IMG/VR virus record: IMGVR_UViG_3300037963_000751
Location: 1-60,796 of that record
Reading direction: 5' to 3' (one strand)
DNA from: a virus
DNA: 60,796 bases
Shown: piece by piece, positions 49,121 through 59,520 of the stretch
Position numbering within the stretch: position 1 is the stretch's first letter
Layout: the number at the start of each line of letters is the position of its first letter
The notes under the pieces: generated by a model
Told to the model about the DNA's origin: nothing
Seen by the model: only the letters and a program-made list of their open reading frames with translations
Databases searched by the model: none
Program-made: the position numbers and the translations under genes

Positions 49121-52100
49121 ATGCCGAACATTCAAAGAAATTTTATAAAAGGTAGAATGAACAAGTCTATTGACGAAAGACTTGTAGCTAACGGAGAATA
49201 CATTGATGCAATGAATGTCCGTCTTGGTTCTACAGAAGATACTGAGATTGGTTCAGTAGAAAACTCTAAAGGTAATACTGCTTTAAGTGATATTACTTAT
49301 AACTCAGTTGCATTAAGTGATGATGCCAAATGTATCGGAGCCTTTGAAGATGGAGCAAGAGAAACAATTTATTGGTTTGTTACTGACCCAAACTTTTCAG
49401 GTAGTACTAACACAGGGAAGTTAGATTTAATTTTATCTTTTAATGTAGCTACAAGTTTATTAACCTATCATGTGATTAGCATTGATGATGGTGGTGGTGT
49501 TAATACAACTTTAAACTTTAATTCTAAATATCTTATTACAGGAGTAGATATGGTAGAGGATTTATTATTCTTTACAGATGATTACAATCCTCCTCGTAAA
49601 ATAAATATTACAAGAAACTATGCAGACCCTAATCCCATAGGAAGTGGAGTAGATGAGTCTACATTAGCAGATGATTTACTTGTAATTAAAGCTCCGCCTG
49701 TAATGGCTCCGAAGTGGAGTTTCCCCGGAGCTAATGCACCTAATCAAGAAAACTATATTAAGGAAAGATTTATTTGTTTTGCGTATAGATACAGATATGC
49801 GGATGGAGAATATAGTGCTACGTCTCAATTCTCAAAGGCAGCATTCTTAGCTTCTAATTATTCTATTGATAGTACAAGTTATTTAAACACAGGAATGACA
49901 AACTTGTATAATCAAGTAGATGTTTCTTTTAATGCAGGAGGTCCTCTTGTAAAAGATATAGAATTGTTATTTAAAGATTCAGATAGTTCTCTTATAAGAG
50001 TTATAGAAAAATTTAATAAAGCAGAAGAAGGGTGGTTAGATAATGTAGATTATACTTATAGGTTTAACAATAGTAAAACCTATACTGTTTTATCAAGCTC
50101 AGAGATATTAAGACTATATGATAACGTGCCACGATTTGCAAAGGCACAAACAATAATGGGTAATAGACTAATGTATGGTAACTATATAGATGGTTATGAT
50201 TTAAAAGATGCTAATGATAATCCTATTAAGTTAAACTATACTACTGAGGTGGTGCAAAGTGCTGTTATAATAGAAGAGTTTGAAGCTAATTTAATTCAAC
50301 TTGTAGATGTAGACTATACAGTGTTTACTCCTGTAACAATAAACAATGCAGGATTTACTATTGATTTAACAGGAAAGCTTTTAAATGAAGGAGCGGTATT
50401 ATCTTTTACCATAAGGTTTAGACATGATTCATTTGCAGGCACATCTCCTCCTACTGAGATTACAGGGAATGTAGATATAGATGTTTCTTTTATTTTACAG
50501 CAAGACTATCCTTCGGTATATGACCTTGCAACAAGCCCTGAGTTTTTAGCAGCAATAGGAACTAATGCTACCATACAACCATTTGCAGACGCATGTCTTG
50601 GGACAACTCTTACAGATGAGATGAATTGTTTGATACCTCAAAACCTTGGGGCATATAGCAAAGTGGATAGTGGTATATCAGCTATAGGACAAGCTATTGA
50701 TATTATTGCTAATCCGGGTAGTAATATTATACAGTTAGATTTAGTTGCAGCTTATTATGTAAATGGTGCGATTAATCTATATGAATATTATGAGATACAA
50801 TTTGTGGATGCGTTTTGGCAAACCACTGACAATCTTAGAAGCCTTCATAGTGATAGAGATTATGAGGTAGGTATTGTATACATGGATAATTTTAATCGAG
50901 CTACTACTGCGTTAGTTAGTGAGTTCAATACTGTGCATGTACCCTGTGGTAACTCAGGAGGAAAGAATCAAATATTTGCAACCCTGCCGGTAGATATGCT
51001 TGCTCCAAAATGGGCAACAAGATACAAGTGGGTAGTTCAAGAAAACGTACACAAGTATGAGACTATATATAGTTTATTCTTTGTAGAAGAAGTAGATACA
51101 AATTCAATATGGTTTTTACTTGAGGGTGAGAATGCAGCTAAAGTAAATAAAGGAGATAGGTTAAAAGTAAAAGCAGATAGTAGTGGTGCAGTCAATGGAT
51201 GTGTATGGACTACAATCCTTGATAAAGAAGCTAAGCCTGCTGACTTTACTTTAGACCCTGCAGACCCTCCTCAGTTTGGGGTTAAGTCTCCATCAGGAGT
51301 ATATGTAAAAGTAAACCCGAACAACTTTGATGCTGTCTATGATAGTAACTCTATAATAGATTTAGGTAAACGTCAATTTGAACAAAAAGATAAAGGAGAA
51401 TATCCTCAACTAAAATATTTTCTTAACTTAAACAATTCCACACAAGACTTTGATATTCCTGTAGGTAGTACAATTAGAATGAACATTGAGTTTAGTAGAG
51501 AGGGTAAGGGTAGTAAATGTGGAAAAGATAGTTACTATTATGACAAGTCTTTTGTTTCATCTCAGAACTATGATAATTTTTATGATTGGTTTGTAGGAGA
51601 TGGAGTGAATTTAACGACAGGTGATTGTGAAGTTAACAACGGGGAGACATGTAACTCTAACATTTTTAATACCAATCCTCCTCCTCCTTCCGGAGCAGGT
51701 ACAGGTACAGGTAATATAACTGCAGAAAACTCTAAAAATTTCTATCAATTTTTTAGAGCGACTCCGACTCACCCAACAAATCCTAATGCTTTGGTATTTA
51801 TGATGTCTTCAGGTACTCCTACTTGTTCAGGTTCAAGCGATAAAAGACACTCATGGATTAAGTGTCAGATAGAAGTATTTAGAGCATCAAGTCAATTTGT
51901 TTTTGAAACAGAACCTGTAGAGACTACACCCGACCTTTACTATGAGGGGAACATGACTTACTTTATAGATGCGAATGGATACCACTTAACAACAAATCCG
52001 GATAGCCCTGATAACCAAGACCAAACTGCAACACAACAAGGAGAAGTTTATCTTGACTTCTTTAATTGTTTTGCTTTTGGAAATGGGGTAGAGAGTTATA

Positions 52101-53734
52101 AGATACAAGACTCAATAACAGGAAGAGCTTTAACTCTTGGAAACAGAGTCGTGTCTGTATCTGCACAAGACTTTAAAGAAGCAGATAGATTTGCAGATAT
52201 AACCTATAGTGGCGTATACAATGATGAATCAAATGTAAATAAGCTAAATGAATTTAACTTAGGTTTATTAAATTTCTTTCCATTAGAAGATTCTTATGGT
52301 GAGTTGCAGATACTACATGGTAGAGCTACTGATATACTTACACTACAAGAAGATAAAATATCTTATGTAACTGTGGGTAAAAATATTTTAACTGATGCTG
52401 TAGGGGGAGGTACAGTAACCTCAGTGCCTGAAGTGTTAGGACAACAAGTAGCACGACAAGATGCTTATGGCATTAGTAATAATCCTGAAAGTTTTGTGGC
52501 GTATGGATACGATAAATACTTTACAGATTCTAAACGTGGAGCAGTATTAAGATTAAAAGGAAGTGCAGGAAGCAATGAACAATTAACTGTAATATCTGAA
52601 GCAGGTCTTAGGTCTTGGTTTAGAAATTTATTTATTGATTATCCTGCCACTCAAAAGCTTGGAGGGTTTGACCCTTACATGAATGAGTTTGTTTTATCTT
52701 CTAATGAAAGACTGTTACCTGCTGAAGAAAAATGTATAGGGTGTGGAGTCTTACAAGACTTATTTATTAAAGCAGGCAAGACATATACTTTTTGTATAGA
52801 GTTAGGTTCAGTAGTAGGCTCCACAAATATTTCTTATAATATTAGCGAGGGTATAGCAGATATATCAGTGGTTTATGATTCAGTTACTACATCCACAGGA
52901 AATGTTTCAGGTGGAGGAGTATTAACTTATAATAAATCTTTACCGGGAGTTACTACGGCAAGCATAACCATTACACCAAATGCAGTAGATACTACACTAA
53001 GTATTCAAGCATTATGTCCCGGAGTAGTTTCATTAACAGTTATTCAAGTATGTGTTACTAACAACTCAGAAGCATTTCAAAGTATACATAATGAGTATAC
53101 TTATACAGATGGAACGTATGTTTCTCCTACTAATTCAACAGGAGTCATCTTTGCTTCAGGAAGTACAAATCCTTTAATAACATCTTATACAAGTTTAACA
53201 GGAGGAATAGGAGATTCTAATTGTCCTACGGATGGAAGTACAGTAACAATGATTTCTAATAAGCTTGGAGCAAACAGCTTTGTGTTTGACCCAACAGGTT
53301 CAGATAAGTTTAGATATTTAAAAACAAATACACTTTATGCGAACAACCCTGCTTCTGTTCAAAGTTTAATTAGTGCGTCTACGCAAGCCACACCTTTAAT
53401 CACTACGTTTGCTCCTAACAGATACTCGGCTGAATTTACTATGCCTTCAGGTGTAAACACATATCTATATTTAATATGGGATTATAGAGATTCAATTCAA
53501 CATGATTTATGTTTTGACTCTGTACTATTAGATTCTTGTTGTGGATGTACACAGCATTGGTATCTAATGAGAAACTCAGCAGATAGTCTTGAAGAGTATC
53601 ACGTTCAATCTCCTGTAGCTTTAACATTAGGAACTTACTATACTCTTATTGGAATGGGAACAAGATGTTTTGAAGTAATAAGCACAACAACAACAATTCC
53701 TACTAAACACATTAACACAACATGCACACCTTAA
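49121..53734 (+). CDS. large tail hub/stabilisation-type protein
   Basis: 1,537 residues. The start NFIKGRMNKSIDERLVANGE, then YIDAMNVRLGSTEDTEIGSV, is a clear signature of large hub or packaged-DNA stabilisation proteins of Bacteroidota short-tailed phages. The first 900 residues read as repeated beta strands compatible with a propeller; later parts are Thr/Ser-rich with Cys motifs (EKCIGCGVLQDLF, DSCCGCTQHWY). It probably closes the head and forms the main tail body. The last 300 residues look like a separate surface domain. Confidence 0.75.
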   Translation: MPNIQRNFIKGRMNKSIDERLVANGEYIDAMNVRLGSTEDTEIGSVENSKGNTALSDITYNSVALSDDAKCIGAFEDGARETIYWFVTDPNFSGSTNTGKLDLILSFNVATSLLTYHVISIDDGGGVNTTLNFNSKYLITGVDMVEDLLFFTDDYNPPRKINITRNYADPNPIGSGVDESTLADDLLVIKAPPVMAPKWSFPGANAPNQENYIKERFICFAYRYRYADGEYSATSQFSKAAFLASNYSIDSTSYLNTGMTNLYNQVDVSFNAGGPLVKDIELLFKDSDSSLIRVIEKFNKAEEGWLDNVDYTYRFNNSKTYTVLSSSEILRLYDNVPRFAKAQTIMGNRLMYGNYIDGYDLKDANDNPIKLNYTTEVVQSAVIIEEFEANLIQLVDVDYTVFTPVTINNAGFTIDLTGKLLNEGAVLSFTIRFRHDSFAGTSPPTEITGNVDIDVSFILQQDYPSVYDLATSPEFLAAIGTNATIQPFADACLGTTLTDEMNCLIPQNLGAYSKVDSGISAIGQAIDIIANPGSNIIQLDLVAAYYVNGAINLYEYYEIQFVDAFWQTTDNLRSLHSDRDYEVGIVYMDNFNRATTALVSEFNTVHVPCGNSGGKNQIFATLPVDMLAPKWATRYKWVVQENVHKYETIYSLFFVEEVDTNSIWFLLEGENAAKVNKGDRLKVKADSSGAVNGCVWTTILDKEAKPADFTLDPADPPQFGVKSPSGVYVKVNPNNFDAVYDSNSIIDLGKRQFEQKDKGEYPQLKYFLNLNNSTQDFDIPVGSTIRMNIEFSREGKGSKCGKDSYYYDKSFVSSQNYDNFYDWFVGDGVNLTTGDCEVNNGETCNSNIFNTNPPPPSGAGTGTGNITAENSKNFYQFFRATPTHPTNPNALVFMMSSGTPTCSGSSDKRHSWIKCQIEVFRASSQFVFETEPVETTPDLYYEGNMTYFIDANGYHLTTNPDSPDNQDQTATQQGEVYLDFFNCFAFGNGVESYKIQDSITGRALTLGNRVVSVSAQDFKEADRFADITYSGVYNDESNVNKLNEFNLGLLNFFPLEDSYGELQILHGRATDILTLQEDKISYVTVGKNILTDAVGGGTVTSVPEVLGQQVARQDAYGISNNPESFVAYGYDKYFTDSKRGAVLRLKGSAGSNEQLTVISEAGLRSWFRNLFIDYPATQKLGGFDPYMNEFVLSSNERLLPAEEKCIGCGVLQDLFIKAGKTYTFCIELGSVVGSTNISYNISEGIADISVVYDSVTTSTGNVSGGGVLTYNKSLPGVTTASITITPNAVDTTLSIQALCPGVVSLTVIQVCVTNNSEAFQSIHNEYTYTDGTYVSPTNSTGVIFASGSTNPLITSYTSLTGGIGDSNCPTDGSTVTMISNKLGANSFVFDPTGSDKFRYLKTNTLYANNPASVQSLISASTQATPLITTFAPNRYSAEFTMPSGVNTYLYLIWDYRDSIQHDLCFDSVLLDSCCGCTQHWYLMRNSADSLEEYHVQSPVALTLGTYYTLIGMGTRCFEVISTTTTIPTKHINTTCTP

Positions 53735-53743
53735 TAAAATAAT

Positions 53744-54700
53744 ATGGCATCATTTGGAACATACTACATAGACTCGAATACTTTTGCAGGAGCAACAGGA
53801 GTGTACATAGATGCATCCTTAACTACGGGTGCACCTGATGGATATTATTCGGATGGAATTATAACACGTTTACAAACTGCAGGTGTGTTATCAAGAAGTA
53901 TTTTATGTCCTGAATGTAACCCTCCTTGTTCATCTGCTATAAGCGGTTCAGCATCTACTACAGATGGAGGGGTGTACTATTTAAACTTTGATGCAGGAAA
54001 TAGTTTAGGAGCAATCATTATTACGTTAACACCAACAGGAACTTTTATTCCTGTAGGATTAACTGCAACATATGATAGTGGAGTTTATAATTCTTTTAGT
54101 TCAGTTAATGATGGTTTTCTTGGAGGAACCATGACTAATGCTCCGACTTATGTAGGAGATACTGCGGCAACTTGTAGTCCTTTTGCAGGAGTAATTCACA
54201 CTGAGGATGAATTTGAATATGATGTTTCATCAGGATTGTTTGTTTCTACAGGAACGCAATTAGCCTTTGGAATATCAGCCTCTCAAGTTCAAACAACTAC
54301 AGGAACACCCGGTGCTTGTGTTATGGCTATACCTAAAGTAAACCCATCACCTAACACTGTAGCTTTAGCTATATTTGCTCCCTGCGTAAGCACGACTTTT
54401 TCTATTGATGTTGCGTGTCCTGCATTACTTACTTCTTTTGACAGTACAACTCTACCTGCTGCCACATCAAGTGCGGCTTGTAGTGGAATAGTAGAAGGAT
54501 TATATTATAATGTTCCTGTAACAGGAGTAGCAGGAAGTCCAAACACTCATGATATAATATATACAGATGCTTACGCACAACAAAGATTATCTAATGCGGC
54601 AGGACCGGGATATTATAAATGGGATGATGGCACAGCAAGTGGTGCGTGGTTTGAAATAGATAGTAATAGTGTAATAATTAATAACGGAAGTTGTCCATAA
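53744..54700 (+). CDS. tail-associated structural protein
   Basis: 318 residues, beta-rich, Thr/Ser/Gly-rich with several Cys (LCPECNPPC). It starts MASFGTYYIDSNTFAGATGV, with APDGYYSDGIITRLQ, a form I associate with fibre or tail accessory proteins of flavobacterial phages. It follows the hub after nine bases and shares its C-terminal composition, so it may decorate the tail. Confidence 0.6.
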   Translation: MASFGTYYIDSNTFAGATGVYIDASLTTGAPDGYYSDGIITRLQTAGVLSRSILCPECNPPCSSAISGSASTTDGGVYYLNFDAGNSLGAIIITLTPTGTFIPVGLTATYDSGVYNSFSSVNDGFLGGTMTNAPTYVGDTAATCSPFAGVIHTEDEFEYDVSSGLFVSTGTQLAFGISASQVQTTTGTPGACVMAIPKVNPSPNTVALAIFAPCVSTTFSIDVACPALLTSFDSTTLPAATSSAACSGIVEGLYYNVPVTGVAGSPNTHDIIYTDAYAQQRLSNAAGPGYYKWDDGTASGAWFEIDSNSVIINNGSCP

Positions 54701-54704
54701 AGAT

Positions 54705-55082
54705 ATGAGTAATTATAATAAACCAAGTTTAAGAAAAAGAATAGTAGCTCAAGTAACCCGAGGAACTAAAGGGGGTAAAGCCGGACAATGGTCTGCTCGT
54801 AAAGCACAGCTTGCAAAAAAAAAATATGAAGCAGCAGGCGGAGGATATAGAGGAGCTAAAACTAAAAAACAAAAAAGTTTATCTGAGTGGACTAAACAGA
54901 AGTGGACTACAGCAAGTGGTAAGCCTTCAAGTAAGACAGGAGAAGTATATGCTCCTAAGAAAACTATAGATAGATTAAGAGGTACAAGTAAGTTAGCTAA
55001 AGCAAATAGAATAAAAAGAAAAGCAACTCGTGCAGGAAAGCAACACGCTAAGCATGGTTTGCATAAAGGTAAAAAAAGATAG
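54705..55082 (+). CDS. DUF5872-like basic protein
   Basis: 125 residues, highly basic. KGGKAGQWSARKAQLAKKKY, GGYRGAKTKKQKSLSEWTKQ and KWTT fit a family known from phages and large eukaryotic DNA viruses (DUF5872). Probably binds nucleic acid, perhaps packaged. It is paired with a second basic protein two bases downstream that also has relatives in both virus worlds. Confidence 0.6.
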   Translation: MSNYNKPSLRKRIVAQVTRGTKGGKAGQWSARKAQLAKKKYEAAGGGYRGAKTKKQKSLSEWTKQKWTTASGKPSSKTGEVYAPKKTIDRLRGTSKLAKANRIKRKATRAGKQHAKHGLHKGKKR

Positions 55083-55084
55083 TT

Positions 55085-55381
55085 ATGCCAAGTAAATTAA
55101 AAAAAAGAAGCATATTAAAACGTTTAGGATTATCCGGTTATAATAAACCTAAACGAACTCCTGACCACCCAACCAAGTCTCATGTAGTTGCGGCTAAAGA
55201 AGGTTCTAAAGAAAAAGTAATTAGATTTGGTGAGCAAGGTGCAAGTACAGCAGGCAAACCTAAAAGCGGAGAGTCTGCACGAATGAAAGCAAAAAGAAAG
55301 TCTTTTAAGGCAAGACATGCAAGAAACATAAAGAAAGGAAAAATGTCTGCAGCATATTGGGCAGATAAAGTAAAATGGTAA
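55085..55381 (+). CDS. basic protein with FKARHARNI...AAYWADKVKW end
   Basis: 98 residues: RTPDHPTKSHVVAAKEGSKE, IRFGEQGASTAGKPKSGESA, then RKSFKARHARNIKKGKMSAA and YWADKVKW. This conserved form occurs in many phages and also in giant viruses; its function is not known. The pairing with the DUF5872-like gene supports a shared role, maybe in DNA packaging or as a virion DNA-binding component. Confidence 0.65.
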   Translation: MPSKLKKRSILKRLGLSGYNKPKRTPDHPTKSHVVAAKEGSKEKVIRFGEQGASTAGKPKSGESARMKAKRKSFKARHARNIKKGKMSAAYWADKVKW

Positions 55382-55384
55382 ACA

Positions 55385-56194
55385 ATGGCAGAGTACACAC
55401 TAACATATAGCGAGAGTGTTCAAGGGTTTCCCTCGTTCTATTCTTACATTCCTGACATGATGATAGGAATGAATAATTATTTTTATTCGTTTAAAAACGG
55501 AAATCTATGGAGACACAATACTAATGCCAATAGAAATAGTTACTATGGTTTGGCAGCAGAGTCAAGTCCTTCAAGTATAACAAGTGTGTTTAATGAATCT
55601 CCATTAGAAAATAAAATATTTAAAACCATTAACCTTGAATCAGATGACGCTTGGAGTGTCACCTTAAATACAGACTTACAAACAAATGGATATATTGACC
55701 CTCAATGGTTTGAGAAAAAAGAAGCTGCTTGGTTTGCTTTTGTAAGAGCAACCAATACTACACCTGCTCCTGATGCTGAGTACTTGTTGCGTTCAGTTGG
55801 TGGTATAGCTGATTGCACTGCAGTAAGTGGTTCGGGAGGTCCTTCAGCTATCGTGGACTTTGCACTTACTGTTCCTATTGGAAGTATTGTAAGTGTAGGT
55901 GATTACTTTTATTTCGGAGTTTCTCCTACTTACGCACCACAATGGGGAGGAACAATTAGAGAAGTTAATATAGATTTAAAAAACAATATAAACAATATAA
56001 AGGTAGACAACGCTGCTATTGTTGGAGTTAATCCATTACCTGCTGCACCTTTCTATTGTATGTACGTTAAGAACTCTATAGCTGAGTCTCATGGTATGTT
56101 AGGACACTACTGTGAGTTTACATTAACTAATGATAGTGTAACAGCTACAGAGCTTTTTGCAGTAGAGTCTCAAGTAATGAAAAGCTTTCCTTAA
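55385..56194 (+). CDS. structural protein of the tail region
   Basis: 269 residues: YSESVQGFPSFYSYIPDMMI, MNNYFYSFKNGNLWRHN, then ENKIFKTINLESDDAWSV and WFEKKEAAWFAFVR. This matches a conserved structural protein of crAss-like phages, of which the exact tail position is unknown to me. It ends 25 bases before a new promoter. Confidence 0.65.
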   Translation: MAEYTLTYSESVQGFPSFYSYIPDMMIGMNNYFYSFKNGNLWRHNTNANRNSYYGLAAESSPSSITSVFNESPLENKIFKTINLESDDAWSVTLNTDLQTNGYIDPQWFEKKEAAWFAFVRATNTTPAPDAEYLLRSVGGIADCTAVSGSGGPSAIVDFALTVPIGSIVSVGDYFYFGVSPTYAPQWGGTIREVNIDLKNNINNIKVDNAAIVGVNPLPAAPFYCMYVKNSIAESHGMLGHYCEFTLTNDSVTATELFAVESQVMKSFP

Positions 56195-56202
56195 AAATTT
56201 CT

Positions 56203-56210
56203 TATCTTTG
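56203..56210 (+). promoter_or_regulatory. Bacteroidota-type -7 box TATCTTTG
   Basis: Full match only eight bases before the ATG at 56219, so the cupin and ejection genes may have an almost leaderless transcript. Confidence 0.6.
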
Positions 56211-56218
56211 TACTTAAC

Positions 56219-56737
56219 ATGGATGTAGTTAAGGCAATAGAAAAGGATTTACCCGAACAAATATTATCTTGCGTACATCAACATAGAGGATTGTTGTGGG
56301 AAAAGATTGAGTCGTTTAGACAGCAATTAGCTGTGGTAAATGGGTCAGTCTCACATCATACTGAAGAGATGGAAGAAGCATTTCCTACTACACACCATAT
56401 TGAAAATGGTTTGTATACTCGGGAAGTATTAATGCCGAAGGGTTCGTTAGTGGTTAGCTTTATACACAAACAAAACCATCCATCATTTTTTCTTTCAGGT
56501 GAGATGTCAATCCTAACAGATGAAGGAGAAATAAAAAGAATTAAAGCACCAATGAAAGTAATGACAGAAGCAGGCACACAAAGAGTAGCTTATATGCACG
56601 AAGACTGTGTGTGGGTTTGTGTTTATAAAACAGATAAAGAAACTGTTGAGGAAGCAGAGAAAGATGTCTATACATTAGACTATAAAGAGTTACCTCAACA
56701 TATAATATTAAACCAAAAACTATTATGTCAGGAGTAG
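56219..56737 (+). CDS. cupin-like protein
   Basis: 172 residues. The central barrel reads YTREVLMPKGSLVVSFIHKQ, HPSFFLSGEMSILTDEGEIK, then APMKVMTEAGTQRVAYMHED and VWVCVYKT, a standard phage cupin plan with His residues available for a metal. Such proteins are found in many phages near ejection or tail genes; the function is uncertain. It overlaps the next gene by 13 bases. Confidence 0.65.
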   Translation: MDVVKAIEKDLPEQILSCVHQHRGLLWEKIESFRQQLAVVNGSVSHHTEEMEEAFPTTHHIENGLYTREVLMPKGSLVVSFIHKQNHPSFFLSGEMSILTDEGEIKRIKAPMKVMTEAGTQRVAYMHEDCVWVCVYKTDKETVEEAEKDVYTLDYKELPQHIILNQKLLCQE

Positions 56738-57750
56738 CATTAGGAATCACAAGTGCAGCCATTAGCTTAGGAGGAGCGACAGCATCTTTTATTCAAGCAG
56801 GTCAAAGAAGTAAAGACATTAGAGAAGCAGAAGCTGCGGCTAATGCCGCAATGGAAGCGGCTCGTAAAAGAACGGAAGTTAATTACATGGAACAGCTTGG
56901 TATACAAAAGGACGCATATCGTCAAGCATATGAAGCGAACTTGGTTACAAGTAAAGCGTTAAGTGATGCTGCCATAGAGGGAGACCAAAGAGGTGGAGGT
57001 GCAGCAGCAAGCAGAATTTTAGCCGGAAGCTTAGACCAAGCTGACAGAGTAAGGGCGGCTCAAGAAGGAGAGATGGTTGCACGTGACCAAGCTATTGCTA
57101 CAGAAAACCAAAGACTAAATGATATTAATATTCAGTTAGACTTAGAAGAAGTAGCAGGAGCACAGCAACAGATAGCTGATGCAGAACTTGCAAAAGGCAT
57201 GGCGATACAAGAAGGTATCAGTGGACTAAGTGATGCTGCTATGGCAGGAGCTGAGACTGTTCCTTTATATATGAAGAAGAGGGGAGCAGGAGATGCAAAA
57301 AACCTTACGCATGGAATGAAAGTTAATAAACTCACCGGAAAAGGAAAGGTAGTTACTCAAGGAAGCAGAAGAGACAAACAAGCATTTAAACAAAATGTTG
57401 CTAAAGGTGAGTTAGACATTGCTTTACAAGCTCAGAAAATGGGATTAAATGACCCCAACCGAAACCCATTTGCTGCCTTAGAATCACCTAAACCAACAGG
57501 GGCTAATGAGAAATATATAAATAAACAACAACCCTTATTTAAAAAAGATTTACCTCAAATGAGTTCTGTTATTACTAATAAAAAACAAGGAGACGCATTT
57601 AGAGAATATGTCGTAAGCAAGCATCCTGAATATGCAAAGAAGATGTATTCAGATGGACTGTCTAAGTCGGGTAGTTTTGATAACAAATATATAAAGAAAG
57701 CATATGATGATTATGGTTTAGAATATTTAAACTTTCAAAGAGGTTATTAA
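56725..57750 (+). CDS. internal virion/DNA ejection protein 1
   Basis: 341 residues. Ala/Gly-rich hydrophobic start (GVALGITSAAISLGGATASF), a long coiled coil with Ala/Glu/Arg repeats to about 190, and a basic disordered end. This is the plan of T7 gp14-like ejection proteins, which enter the envelope first and form a pore. It is followed by a second such protein and the giant protein. Confidence 0.65.
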   Translation: MSGVALGITSAAISLGGATASFIQAGQRSKDIREAEAAANAAMEAARKRTEVNYMEQLGIQKDAYRQAYEANLVTSKALSDAAIEGDQRGGGAAASRILAGSLDQADRVRAAQEGEMVARDQAIATENQRLNDINIQLDLEEVAGAQQQIADAELAKGMAIQEGISGLSDAAMAGAETVPLYMKKRGAGDAKNLTHGMKVNKLTGKGKVVTQGSRRDKQAFKQNVAKGELDIALQAQKMGLNDPNRNPFAALESPKPTGANEKYINKQQPLFKKDLPQMSSVITNKKQGDAFREYVVSKHPEYAKKMYSDGLSKSGSFDNKYIKKAYDDYGLEYLNFQRGY

Positions 57751-57760
57751 AAGATAAGCA

Positions 57761-59491
57761 ATGGCAAAGACATTTTATAAATACGTACAGAGAGACCAAG
57801 AAGCAAGAGTTAATTGGGCTGATGTTGCAAAGAATTTTTCAGACTCTTTAAAGGAAGAAGCTGAGGATAGACTTCGTAGAAAAGAAGAGTTAAGGTTAGC
57901 TCAGGACGAGTACTTAAAATATGTACAAGAACCTCCTCAAGGAGATAATCAAACTTTAAATTCAAACATACAAGGCTTTGCTAATTCTGCTATGGAACAA
58001 GCAACAGTAATGTATGACCTTCTTACAAGCGGACAGTTAAATCCTCGTGATTATAAAATGAATATGCAAAACCTTGCAGATGATACACAAGGTTTATATG
58101 ATGTGTGGACACAATATAGTGAGGACTATACAAGCATGCTTGAAAGACAGAATGTTCCTGAAGGACAACTATACTCAGAAGGTGCAGAGATTGAAGGATT
58201 TATGTGGCAAAACATGGAGTTCTTTAGTAACTTTGAAAACTTCAAACCAACTATAGACCCTACATCAGGCAGGGTGTATTATGCTAAGGTAGATAAGGAT
58301 GGTAATATTAGTACCAATCCCAATGACAGGGCAAGTATAATGGATTTGCGTTCACGACTTAGAACAAAGTATGACAACGTAGATGTTGATGGCTTAACTA
58401 CAAAAGTAACCGACCAAATTGGAAAATGGGTTTGGGAAAACAGACAAGGTAGAAAGGGGATTGAGGTTTTAGATGACATGCGTGGAGCTGAAGGTACAGA
58501 AAGAAGAAAACAATATGAAGACTATAAAACCAATAGCATTAATGCATTGATGGTTAATAAAATTGACAATGCTACTATACTTACCAACCATGTAGGAACA
58601 GTGGACATAAATGGAAACCAAGAATCTTATACATTTACATGGGACCCTGAAGAAGCTAAGACAAGTGAAAAGTTTATTTTACTTACAAAAGATAAACAGT
58701 CGGGACAACCGCAACCTCAACTTACCGACAAACAAGAACAGACAGTTAGAGATTATTTAGGAACTCGTATTGATATTAAGATAGACCAAGTAAGAAAGTT
58801 TAGAGAGCATTATGATGGATTAAATTATGCCGGATATAATGCTAAGAAAAATTATGAGAGACAACAAGAACCTGATGTAATGGTAATGGACCAATTAGTA
58901 AATTTAGGTCAAGGAACTCTTGAACAGCAAAGAGCAGCTATAGAATATTTACGTAAGAAGAGTGGTGTTGTTGACTTAAAGGTTGTTACTACTTCCGGTA
59001 CAGGAGGAACAGAAAGAATAACTAAAATAAGTTATAAAGATATTAATGGTAATACTGTAACACGAGATGTGTCAGGCTTTAATACTGAGAACTTTGTGGA
59101 TGCTAATATTTTAGATTTTGTATCTCCGGAAGCAAACATAAATCATTTAAAAAGACAATCTGCAAGTTACAATCACTATCAAAACAAAGACCTAAGCGGA
59201 GAATCAATTAGTAATGTTGTGGTAGCAAATGTCGGTAGTGAGCTTCATAAACAATTGAGAAAGAAAATTACAAAAATTAACGCATATGTTAATATGCCAA
59301 AGAAAACTCAATTAAGTAAATTGAAGAGAGCTGACTTGCTAAAAGAAAAAGCAGCTCTTCAAAAATCAAGATTTAATAATGAAAAAGAAGAGGCAATGCG
59401 TAAAAAAGGAATAGAGGACATTGACAAGATATTAGCAGAGATGGATAAAGGAGGAAGCTCAAGTAAGTTTAATAAAAAAACGAACCAATAG
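57761..59491 (+). CDS. internal virion/DNA ejection protein 2
   Basis: 576 residues, helical and charged: FYKYVQRDQEARVNWADVAK at the start, long coiled coils, a central section with GRVYYAKVDKDGNISTNPND, and a basic coiled end. Located between ejection protein 1 and the giant gene, like the three-protein ejection sets of short-tailed phages. No enzymatic motif seen. Confidence 0.6.
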   Translation: MAKTFYKYVQRDQEARVNWADVAKNFSDSLKEEAEDRLRRKEELRLAQDEYLKYVQEPPQGDNQTLNSNIQGFANSAMEQATVMYDLLTSGQLNPRDYKMNMQNLADDTQGLYDVWTQYSEDYTSMLERQNVPEGQLYSEGAEIEGFMWQNMEFFSNFENFKPTIDPTSGRVYYAKVDKDGNISTNPNDRASIMDLRSRLRTKYDNVDVDGLTTKVTDQIGKWVWENRQGRKGIEVLDDMRGAEGTERRKQYEDYKTNSINALMVNKIDNATILTNHVGTVDINGNQESYTFTWDPEEAKTSEKFILLTKDKQSGQPQPQLTDKQEQTVRDYLGTRIDIKIDQVRKFREHYDGLNYAGYNAKKNYERQQEPDVMVMDQLVNLGQGTLEQQRAAIEYLRKKSGVVDLKVVTTSGTGGTERITKISYKDINGNTVTRDVSGFNTENFVDANILDFVSPEANINHLKRQSASYNHYQNKDLSGESISNVVVANVGSELHKQLRKKITKINAYVNMPKKTQLSKLKRADLLKEKAALQKSRFNNEKEEAMRKKGIEDIDKILAEMDKGGSSSKFNKKTNQ

Positions 59492-59520
59492 TTAAAGAAC
59501 TTAAAGTAAATAAATAAAAA

